Source of the DNA: Opitutia bacterium UBA7350
GTDB taxonomy: Bacteria; Verrucomicrobiota; Verrucomicrobiia; Opitutales; Coraliomargaritaceae
Reading direction: 5' to 3'
Assembly: GCA_002470925.1 (NCBI GenBank)
Contig: DKOX01000106.1
Location: 1-17,078, forward strand
Length of the DNA: 17,078 nucleotides
Part shown: piece after piece, positions 6,913 through 13,506 of the stretch
Numbering within the stretch: the first letter of the stretch is position 1
How the letters are laid out: every line of letters begins with the position of its first letter
Position numbers and translations under genes: made by a program
The notes under the pieces: generated by a model
Seen by the model: only the letters and a program-made list of their open reading frames with translations
Databases searched by the model: none
What the model was told of the DNA's origin: nothing

Positions 6913-8648
6913 ACAGTCGCTTCAAAATCCGTCAGGACCGCCTCCGGGCTGCGCAGGGATTCCACAGGGAAAAAACTGTTTATACGATTGATAACCTGTT
7001 GAATGATTCCGTCCGGGCAAGAGGCTCCCCCCGTCAAAAGTATGTGCCGCGGTTCCCGTTCCTGCTCCACTTCCAAATGAAATTCCCGCAGCACCTCGGG
7101 TTTCGAGTCGTTGGTTTTTAAAGGCGATGGAAAAATATAATGCCTTACCGAATCGCCCGAAAGCAGGTTTGCCTCCGACTGGATATAATGGGCGCGCGCT
7201 CCGATCGCTTCCCTGCAAACCCGATAGAGCTGGTAGGTATTTGAACTGTTTCTTCCGCCGACTACCAGGGCCGCATCGATTGGATATTCAAGCGCCTTGC
7301 GCAGCGCATCTTGATTCACCTGCGTGGCATAACAAAGGGTGTCTCCTTTGCCCCGTGACCAAATGTGTTCTTCCACCGCTTCAGGCCCATATTTCTTCGC
7401 CATCACACCTTTCAAATACTCAATAATTTCAAGGGTTTCATTTCGCAAGAGGGTTGTCTGGTTGACCACTGCAATTTGCCTGAGGTCGCGCTCGGCATCA
7501 AACCCTGCGGAATAGAGCCCTCCAAAAACCTGCTTAAAACGATCGGTCTTTTCGGGCTCATCCGCCAAAATTATATCACCTAAAATCTCGGCGTGCTCGC
7601 GATTTCGAATCATCAGCGCGGGGCCGTGCGCGGAGCTGTTCGAAAATGTCGCTTTGGTCTCTTCATGCTCGGATTTTCCGTGGATGACCACCGTGTACCC
7701 CTCATTTGCATAGTGCCGGGCAGATTTCCACACCTTTTCCACAAGCATGCAAGTTGCGTCGTGCTCGCGTATTGCAAGGCCCTTCCGGATCAGGCGGACT
7801 TTGTCCTCATTGGTCGCGCCAAATGCCGGAATGATAACGATATCTTCGGATTGCAGCTGATTCCACAAGGCTGCCGGATCGTGCGGCCCGTTCGCAGGCG
7901 CACCGTTGGCGGTCAGCGGTACACCTTTGTCGGTTTGGAGGTAACGCAGTCCACGCGCGAGCAGGTCCGCGTTAACGAAAGGATTGTGGATCAATTCGCT
8001 GAGCATGAATACGCGCCGCCCGGGATTACCGGCAACGGCCTCGTAGGCCCGTTCGATGGCGTTTTGAACCCCGAGGCAAAATCCAAAATGACTGGGTATC
8101 ACATAACGCACCGGACCGAAGTCCAGCACTGCCGAAGGGCCGGAGATTTTTTCCTTGGTGCGCCGAGCCGCCTTGATCGCTGCACACAACCGGCTCTGGT
8201 ACAGGGCCTCCGATTTGGCATCGATATAAATCTCGCGGTTACGCTCCTTCGAGGTGCGGAAACGATAGATGTATTCGTTCTCGCCGAGATCCAGGTAGGG
8301 TAGGCGGGCAAGGTATGGATGTAAGGCTTCCAGCGCACTTGCCAGCGTATCGCTTAAGGTCTCACGGCCAGACTCTACTGCGTCCTCCAGTTCTCCCAGA
8401 CTCAATGCCCCGCCACCGGAAGCGGTGCCTGCCTCAACCTGACAATAAAGGTCCTTTTCACCGGTCGCAGTGGACAGCCCCGTCATATAGTGCCCGGATT
8501 TCGGCGGTGATTCACCCGGACCCCCGGCATCTGCCACCTGTAACTGTCCCGTCACGTCACGCCGGAGCAGCAAGCGGTAGTTGTGATCAAAACACAAAAG
8601 TAGCCAGGGCACTGATGGAGTCCGCTTTTTTGTAGAGCTTTCGGGCAT
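6909..8648 (-). CDS. ispH: 4-hydroxy-3-methylbut-2-enyl diphosphate reductase IspH (LytB) with a long N-terminal extension
   Basis: Last enzyme of the MEP isoprenoid pathway; reduces HMBPP to IPP and DMAPP with a [4Fe-4S] cluster. The product is 579 residues from ATG at 8648, against about 310 for E. coli and about 400 for the cyanobacterial/plant type. The three cluster cysteines are Cys191 (HFGFCLGV), Cys300 (HDATCMLVEKVW) and Cys439 (GDTLCYATQVNQ). IIPAFGAT and VIHGKSEHEET are like the cyanobacterial/plant branch. GGRNSSNT (464-471) is the C-terminal substrate loop. Residues 1 to about 175 are extra: a hydrophobic stretch PWLLLCFDHNYRLLL, a low-complexity Gly/Ser part, then charged helical sequence; I recognise no domain there. 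A GTG at 8720 could add 24 residues but these look unconserved. Its stop (TAG) overlaps the miaB stop on the other strand. Confidence 0.92.
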   Translation of the reverse strand: MPESSTKKRTPSVPWLLLCFDHNYRLLLRRDVTGQLQVADAGGPGESPPKSGHYMTGLSTATGEKDLYCQVEAGTASGGGALSLGELEDAVESGRETLSDTLASALEALHPYLARLPYLDLGENEYIYRFRTSKERNREIYIDAKSEALYQSRLCAAIKAARRTKEKISGPSAVLDFGPVRYVIPSHFGFCLGVQNAIERAYEAVAGNPGRRVFMLSELIHNPFVNADLLARGLRYLQTDKGVPLTANGAPANGPHDPAALWNQLQSEDIVIIPAFGATNEDKVRLIRKGLAIREHDATCMLVEKVWKSARHYANEGYTVVIHGKSEHEETKATFSNSSAHGPALMIRNREHAEILGDIILADEPEKTDRFKQVFGGLYSAGFDAERDLRQIAVVNQTTLLRNETLEIIEYLKGVMAKKYGPEAVEEHIWSRGKGDTLCYATQVNQDALRKALEYPIDAALVVGGRNSSNTYQLYRVCREAIGARAHYIQSEANLLSGDSVRHYIFPSPLKTNDSKPEVLREFHLEVEQEREPRHILLTGGASCPDGIIQQVINRINSFFPVESLRSPEAVLTDFEATV

Positions 8649-8778
8649 GGCTATTAAAATGTCGATTGCACCCTGCGGGTCAACTTTTGCTGGTAGCCTT
8701 TCCGTATTCTGCGATTGCACCGCCGGCCCACAGGCATCATCAATTAATCCTTATTCAATCCGCTCTAGATTCAACCAG
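8649..8778. promoter_or_regulatory. Divergent intergenic region between ispH and the RelE-like gene
   Basis: 130 bp that should carry the promoters of ispH and of the RelE-like/pssA pair. A perfect 10-bp direct repeat, CGATTGCACC, occurs at 8663-8672 and 8712-8721 (49 bases start to start). The part nearest the RelE-like gene is AT-rich (AATTAATCCTTATTC). I could not choose a promoter with confidence. Confidence 0.35.
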
Positions 8779-9147
8779 ATGTTTCAATTAAATTTCAGCG
8801 AGCAAAGCATGCAGGAGCTCAACAAGCTCGATACCCGATCCCAAATGGAGGTGGTCGAGGTCGTCAGTTCCCTCAACAACGAGCAATTGGAACATCCCGG
8901 TGAACAGATCGGGCGCTTTCATCGAGCCGGAAAAACATTTTACCGGGTGCGGGCGGGCGATTTTCGCATCTACTTCGAGCGTCAGGGGGATGCCCTCCTG
9001 GCTCATTACATCCTGCACCGCAATACCTTTACCGATTTCATTTTTCGCACGAAACTGCCTGTAACCGAGGAATTTTTAATAGAGCAGGAAGACTCTTTCT
9101 GGAAATACATTGAGAGTCTCCGGCACCGCGAAGACCATACCGATTGA
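8779..9147 (+). CDS. RelE/ParE-fold small protein, no antitoxin visible
   Basis: A 122-residue protein whose middle resembles RelE-family toxins: an N-terminal beta strand FQLNFSEQSMQEL, a helix, then GKTFYRVRAGDFRIYFE (residues 51-67), matching the yRvRvGdyRiiye core strands of RelE/ParE. The C-terminal 35 residues (from PVTEEFLIEQEDSFWKYIESL) are an acidic helical extension not typical of RelE toxins. RelE enzymes cleave mRNA on the ribosome and ParE poisons gyrase, but no antitoxin gene sits beside this one. Its stop TGA shares one base with the pssA ATG, so it is translated together with a phospholipid-synthesis gene. I therefore call the fold, not a toxin function. ATG at 8779 is chosen because upstream in-frame residues look like non-coding leader. 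No Shine-Dalgarno sequence is visible. Confidence 0.75.
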   Translation: MFQLNFSEQSMQELNKLDTRSQMEVVEVVSSLNNEQLEHPGEQIGRFHRAGKTFYRVRAGDFRIYFERQGDALLAHYILHRNTFTDFIFRTKLPVTEEFLIEQEDSFWKYIESLRHREDHTD

Positions 9148-9968
9148 TGCCCCCAGAAACATATACTCCACCTCCTGCTCCGGAGGACGCCACGGAAGCC
9201 AGCCGCATCTACCTGCTTCCCAACAGCCTCACTGCGGGCAATCTCTTCTTTGGCTTCCTCGCCATCCTACGCTGTATTCAGGCAAATAATTCTACTGAAG
9301 CCGCACTCGTGGCGGAGCATTTTTCTCAGGCGGTTTGGTTCATTTTGCTCGCAATCATCTGTGATGCGCTCGATGGCCGCGTTGCCCGCCTCGGCAACCG
9401 CGAGTCCCTCTTCGGCAAAGAATTCGATTCCATTGCCGATGTTGTTTCATTTGGCGTTGCTCCGGCGCTCATGACCCTCTTCCTGATTCTCGCTCCCACC
9501 GAAAAATACCCCTTTTTCCTACAAACCGGATGGCTGATTGCCTTTGTCTACCTCCTTTGTGCCGGGATTCGTCTCGCGCGTTTCAACGTGCTCACACACC
9601 CGCTCCTGGAACCCCCCAAAGCACTCCTTCAAAGCAAGGACTTCATCGGCCTACCTGTTCCCGCGGCGGCCGGTATGATCGCCTCGCTTGTGCTGGTGCT
9701 CAATACTTTTGACCTGCGTGGCTGGGCCTTGCTGCTCCCACCGCTCCTTTTCGCAATTTCAATATTAATGGTCAGTAACATCGCATACCCCAGCTTCAAA
9801 GCCGTCACTTGGCAAACCCACACCCGCTTTCATACTTTCATCATTATCGTCATTGCGGTAGGAGTCGCCTTCACCTTCCGTGAGTTCTTTTTCGCACTCC
9901 TCTTTCTTAGCTATATTTCCTATGGCCCCGCGCGCTATTTTTATCGTAAACGCTTAAGAAAGAGTTGA
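9147..9968 (+). CDS. pssA: CDP-diacylglycerol-serine O-phosphatidyltransferase PssA
   Basis: Inner-membrane enzyme that makes phosphatidylserine from CDP-diacylglycerol and serine, the precursor of phosphatidylethanolamine. The product is 273 residues. The CDP-alcohol phosphotransferase signature is complete: Asp73, Asp76-Gly77, Ala80-Arg81, Gly90, Asp94 and Asp98, in the exact D-x2-DG-x2-AR-x8-G-x3-D-x3-D spacing. The start of the membrane part, LLPNSLTAGNLFFGFLAI (23-40), and several later hydrophobic segments fit a multi-pass type II PssA rather than the phospholipase-D-like E. coli form. The ATG at 9147 overlaps the upstream RelE-like stop (TGATG). No phosphatidylserine decarboxylase gene lies in the window. 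PgsA is the main alternative, but the NSLTAGN N-terminus and the C-terminal layout favour PssA. Confidence 0.9.
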   Translation: MPPETYTPPPAPEDATEASRIYLLPNSLTAGNLFFGFLAILRCIQANNSTEAALVAEHFSQAVWFILLAIICDALDGRVARLGNRESLFGKEFDSIADVVSFGVAPALMTLFLILAPTEKYPFFLQTGWLIAFVYLLCAGIRLARFNVLTHPLLEPPKALLQSKDFIGLPVPAAAGMIASLVLVLNTFDLRGWALLLPPLLFAISILMVSNIAYPSFKAVTWQTHTRFHTFIIIVIAVGVAFTFREFFFALLFLSYISYGPARYFYRKRLRKS

Positions 9969-10241
9969 TTCCGTGAGTTTTACACAATGCCCCTCCAAGA
10001 ACATGTCATAGCCTGTTAGTAAGCCGTGAATTCAGAAAACTTTTTCACATCCTTCACATTTCTAAACCGCCAATCCCATCCTTATACCCCGATAAATTTT
10101 TACCTATCCTACTTGCGGTAAAGCAGTTGCTGCGTTTTTCTTACCCTTCACAATACCTACTATTAAGAAGGTATATATAAATTTAAAATAGATTATTATA
10201 TAATAGTTGCCAGCAAGTTAAATTCACTCGAAAAAAGTAAC
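9969..10241. other. Gap upstream of dnaN: dnaN promoter region, possible replication origin
   Basis: 273 bp without a gene. Two 9-mers fit the relaxed DnaA-box pattern TTWTNCACA: TTTTACACA at 9978-9986 and TTTTTCACA at 10041-10049. Weaker look-alikes are TCCTTCACA at 10050-10058 and TTATACCCC at 10082-10090. They are followed by a very AT-rich stretch at 10159-10207, bounded by the inverted 7-mers ACTATTA and TAATAGT, which could be an unwinding element or simply the dnaN promoter. About one match to the relaxed box is expected by chance in the whole window, so two here is suggestive only. The neighbourhood (dnaN, mnmEG, parS) agrees with an origin; absence of dnaA does not. Confidence 0.3.
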
Positions 10242-11366
10242 ATGAAATTCAAGATCAATCAGGACCACTTTAGCAACGGACTCCAACAAGTGCTCAATGT
10301 CGTTGCAACCCGCTCCACCATGCCAATCCTGAGCAATGTTCTCATCGAAGCGAGCGACGGCCATATTTCTCTCACAACCACCAATCTGGATCTTGGAATC
10401 CGGTGCCGTATCAAAGCTGAAGTGGAAGAACCCGGTGGAATTACCCTTCCGGTCCGCAAGCTGGCCACCATTGTCCGCGAACTGCCTCAAAGCGATATTT
10501 TCATTGAAACCAGCAATAACAATCAGGCCAAAATTACCTCCGGAGGTTCTCTCTTCCGTATCATGGGAATCAGTATCGAGGAATTTCCGCCGCTCCCCAC
10601 TTTTGAAAACCGCCATGTCTTTGAGCTGAGTCAGGAAGACATCGTTAGTATGCTCAAGAGCGTTTCTTACGGTCAGTCCACCGACGAGAACCGTTATATC
10701 CTCAACGGGGTTTATTTCAGTTTTGCGGATGAGAAATTAACCCTCGTCGCAACCGACGGTCGTCGTCTCGCGCTCACCGCACTAGAAACCGAGATCAGTG
10801 AGGACAACTCCGGAAGCCTCATCCTTCCTGCCAAAACGGTTGCCGAACTGGAGCGACTCCTTGGCAAAGGCGAAAAAGTCAAAATCGCCTTCAATGATCG
10901 CCAAGTCGCCTTTGAAATCGCGATTGATGCCGACGATTCCGGTTTGGTGGATGAACTTTACCTCGTTTCAAAAATTGTAGAGGGCAAATATCCCAATTAT
11001 CGACAGGTCATTCCCAAAGAAACCGAACATCGCGTAAAAGTGGAACGTGAGCTCATGCTCGAGTGCGTCCACCGTGCTGCTTTGGTAACTTCGGATAAAA
11101 GCAATTCTGTGCGCCTGAAGGTCAGCAAAAACCTCCTCGAAATTTCCGGGTCTTCCAGTGAATACGGAGAATCCCACGAATCGATGGCGATTGCTTACGA
11201 TGGCCCCGAAGTACAAGTCGCCTTCAATCCGCAATTCCTCATGGAACCGCTCAAAGCCCTGACCAAGGACGAAGTCTTCTTTGAATTCAAGGACGAGATG
11301 AGCCCCGGACTGTTCAAGACACTCGACAACTTCATTTGTGTCATCATGCCCCTTCGTTTGAATTAA
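10242..11366 (+). CDS. dnaN: DNA polymerase III beta subunit (sliding clamp) DnaN
   Basis: Ring-shaped clamp that holds Pol III on DNA and recruits repair and replication partners. The product is 374 residues (E. coli 366), with the N-terminal MKFKINQDHFSNGLQQVLNVV, the segment TMPILSNVLIEASDG at about 27-41, the TDGRRLAL motif in the middle domain, and the C-terminal VIMPLRLN that forms part of the partner-binding pocket (VMPMRL in E. coli). The start at 10242 gives the usual N-terminus. No Shine-Dalgarno sequence is present (AAAAAAGTAAC before the ATG). In many bacteria it follows dnaA; here the gene upstream is pssA. The TAA stop overlaps that of the convergent VanZ-like gene in a shared TTAA. 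Confidence 0.98.
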   Translation: MKFKINQDHFSNGLQQVLNVVATRSTMPILSNVLIEASDGHISLTTTNLDLGIRCRIKAEVEEPGGITLPVRKLATIVRELPQSDIFIETSNNNQAKITSGGSLFRIMGISIEEFPPLPTFENRHVFELSQEDIVSMLKSVSYGQSTDENRYILNGVYFSFADEKLTLVATDGRRLALTALETEISEDNSGSLILPAKTVAELERLLGKGEKVKIAFNDRQVAFEIAIDADDSGLVDELYLVSKIVEGKYPNYRQVIPKETEHRVKVERELMLECVHRAALVTSDKSNSVRLKVSKNLLEISGSSSEYGESHESMAIAYDGPEVQVAFNPQFLMEPLKALTKDEVFFEFKDEMSPGLFKTLDNFICVIMPLRLN

Positions 11367-11776
11367 TCCGCAGGCTTTTTTTCGAAGCGGTATTCCAAGA
11401 TGTTGCGGTACGAGGGCCAGTAATAATACATCGAAACGGCGACCAAGGCCCCGGCGCAGTCAGCCAACCAATCGGCAAATTCTACCGCGCGCCCCGGTGT
11501 CATTGACTGACGCCATTCGTCCAACCCTCCGTAGCACATCACCAAAATTGCGGCAGATAACGAACCGATTATCCCGCGCTTTGAAAAATATGGGATGCGT
11601 ATGATGCTGGTTGCAATCAGTCCAAAAACCAGAAAATGACCGATCTTGTCCGGCGAAATGACAAAGCTTAAATCCGGGGTGGCGAGCTCCGATGTCGACG
11701 AGAGGGCATGCACGATTCCCATCAATAAAACCGGCCAAATGTAATCCCGGGTCTTGGCTGAAATTAAGGCAGTCAT
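11363..11776 (-). CDS. VanZ-like membrane protein
   Basis: A 137-residue protein with about four hydrophobic segments. The family signatures are SPDKIGHFLVFGL (41-53) and GGLDEWRQSMTPGRAVEFAD (83-102), with WLAD following, as in VanZ-domain proteins (D-K-x-x-H-F, then D-E-x-x-Q...G-R). VanZ was named from a teicoplanin-resistance cluster, but most family members are of unknown role; resistance should not be assumed here. Its ATG shares a base with the stop of the histidine kinase upstream (TAATG), so it is the last gene of the glnD-kinase-vanZ operon. Its stop overlaps the dnaN stop. Confidence 0.85.
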   Translation of the reverse strand: MTALISAKTRDYIWPVLLMGIVHALSSTSELATPDLSFVISPDKIGHFLVFGLIATSIIRIPYFSKRGIIGSLSAAILVMCYGGLDEWRQSMTPGRAVEFADWLADCAGALVAVSMYYYWPSYRNILEYRFEKKPAD

Positions 11777-13464
11777 TAATTCAGCGGTAGATGAAACGAA
11801 AAGGTGGTTCCACTGGAAGAGGAATCCACCAAATTGATATCACCACGGTGTGCTCGTAAAATTTGCTTACTGATTGAGAGCCCCAAGCCCGTCCCCTCGG
11901 CGCGATGGGTCAGGAAGGATTCAAAAATCTTTTGTTGCGCCTCCGGCGGCATACCCGGTCCATTGTCCGTTATTTTAAAGAGCGCCTGATTCCCCTCGCG
12001 ACTCGTGCCGATGGAAATCCGTCCACCCCGCGGCATCACCGCGACGGCGTTTAAAATCAAATTTAGTACCACCTGTTGTATTTGTCCTTTATTCACTGTG
12101 ATGATAAGCGCCTCCGCGCAGGGACTGTAGTCTACCTCAATGCGCATTTGTTCCATCTTTAAGCGCACCAATTGCAAGGTCTCCTCCGTCAGCTGATTCA
12201 AATTATAATTCCCGTTCAAACCTTCGCGCATTCGACCAAAGCCCAGGACCCGCTCCACAATAGCCTCCAATTGCCCGAACTTCTCGCGAATCAAGGCGAC
12301 ATCCCGTTCCCGCTCGTCACCGCCATCGAAATGCAGGTTCAGGGAATCAAAAAGTAACTTGATCACGGTGAGCGGGTTGCGGATCTCATGGGCAATTTCT
12401 GCCGTTAACATCCCAAGGGTCGTCAGTTTTTCATTTCGCCTGAGGGAATCCTCGGTTTCAAAAATACGCGCGTACAGTTCCGCATTCTGGCAAACGATCG
12501 CCCCCAGGGCTGCGAGGGTGCTGAATGCTTTGCGTTCATCATTGTTGAAGCGGTGCGGTTCATCCGTAAAGGCGGCAATCACCCCCTTGACCTCGTCATC
12601 AAAGATGAGAGGCGCCGCCAGCATCGAGACCAAGCCCTCGCGTTGAATGACCTTCAAAAAATCACTTTCCTCCGCATAAGAAATATTTCCCACTTCGGAA
12701 AGTTTGCGCCGCCGGACCGCCGACCCCATCGCGCTGTCCACCAAGGCGACCGGCTCACTGTATTCCATCGGCCCCGAGCGACCCGCAATTTCGCGCATCT
12801 CCAAAAATTTACCATCCGCACTCAGCCAAAAAATCCCACAACTGTGACAATCCAGAATTTGCCGACCTTGAATCGCCAAACTGCGTAGAATTCGACCCAA
12901 ATCCATCTGTCCCGCGATCCGACCTCCCAGATTGACCAGTGATTGCAGTTGGTTCGCCTTCGTGCGTAGTTGCTGAATCAACCACAGGCGGCTCACGACC
13001 CGGCTCGCCTCTGCCGTCAATAGGCTCAAAATCTTCAGGGCCGAACCATCGAAGGCATTCACCTTGTCGCTGTCCACCACCACCACGCCGATGACGGTTC
13101 CCCCGTCTTCCATCGGAACCGCCATTTCCGAGCGGATCTCCGGACGTACCTTAATATAGAGCGGTTCCTGGCTAACATCCTGCACCACCTTGGCAACTCC
13201 GTGCAGTGCCACCCATCCCGTTATTCCCTGACCCAGTTCCAGCGCCAGATTATTCCAATCATCCGGGAAACCATGCGCGACCTCCAATTCGAGGCGTTGC
13301 GTGTCGCGGTTCATCAGGCAAACACTAACCCCGCTCGGCTCCAGGACCCGCACGATTTCATCCATTATGAGGCGCAAAGCTTCTCTGGGGTCTTCCGTGC
13401 TGGAGACCAAAGTGCTGATGCGGTAAAGGGAATCAAGGGCCCGGCTATCGCTCTCGCTTGCCAT
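11776..13464 (-). CDS. Soluble sensor histidine kinase with two GAF domains
   Basis: 562 residues, no transmembrane segment, so probably a cytoplasmic sensor. GAF domain 1 spans about 8-160 and GAF domain 2 about 185-335. The dimerisation/phosphoacceptor domain has the H-box AEIAHEIRNPLTVI with His359. The ATPase domain carries the N-box around Asn468 and Asn472 (LNLILNAV), G1 DNGPGMP (Asp500) and G2 GTGLGLS (524-530). The overall C-terminal half resembles NtrB/AtoS-type kinases. The ligand of the GAF domains cannot be told; Cys206 and Cys209 in GAF 2 (DCHSCG) are a possible sensing pair. It lies 42 bases after glnD on the same strand, which hints at nitrogen or general metabolic control, but no response regulator is present in the window. 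Confidence 0.9.
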   Translation of the reverse strand: MASESDSRALDSLYRISTLVSSTEDPREALRLIMDEIVRVLEPSGVSVCLMNRDTQRLELEVAHGFPDDWNNLALELGQGITGWVALHGVAKVVQDVSQEPLYIKVRPEIRSEMAVPMEDGGTVIGVVVVDSDKVNAFDGSALKILSLLTAEASRVVSRLWLIQQLRTKANQLQSLVNLGGRIAGQMDLGRILRSLAIQGRQILDCHSCGIFWLSADGKFLEMREIAGRSGPMEYSEPVALVDSAMGSAVRRRKLSEVGNISYAEESDFLKVIQREGLVSMLAAPLIFDDEVKGVIAAFTDEPHRFNNDERKAFSTLAALGAIVCQNAELYARIFETEDSLRRNEKLTTLGMLTAEIAHEIRNPLTVIKLLFDSLNLHFDGGDERERDVALIREKFGQLEAIVERVLGFGRMREGLNGNYNLNQLTEETLQLVRLKMEQMRIEVDYSPCAEALIITVNKGQIQQVVLNLILNAVAVMPRGGRISIGTSREGNQALFKITDNGPGMPPEAQQKIFESFLTHRAEGTGLGLSISKQILRAHRGDINLVDSSSSGTTFSFHLPLN

Positions 13465-13478
13465 ACTGTTGGTTTAGT

Positions 13479-13495
13479 GTCAGCTTTCAGCCGAC
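13479..13495 (-). other. Small RNA hairpin between glnD and the histidine kinase
   Basis: On the minus strand GTCGGCT, loop GAA, AGCTGAC pairs over seven positions including one G-U. It lies 11 bases after the glnD stop and 14 bases before the kinase start. There is no T-tract, so it is not an obvious terminator; it might be a processing or stabilising stem in the operon message. Confidence 0.3.
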
Positions 13496-13506
13496 GTAGC
13501 AAGCTG

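Noticed and set aside
7735..7743. DnaA-box match TTTTCCACA inside ispH
   Set aside because: A single site in coding sequence; about one such match per window is expected by chance.
7593..8303. 236-codon open frame antisense to ispH
   Set aside because: Fully opposite a strong conserved gene; the translation has no recognisable motif and looks like a shadow frame.
8779..9147. Active type II toxin-antitoxin module
   Set aside because: No antitoxin gene on either side; upstream is the divergent ispH promoter and downstream is pssA.
11363..11776. Glycopeptide-resistance gene (VanZ)
   Set aside because: Only the VanZ fold is seen; there is no van cluster and most VanZ-domain proteins are not resistance determinants.
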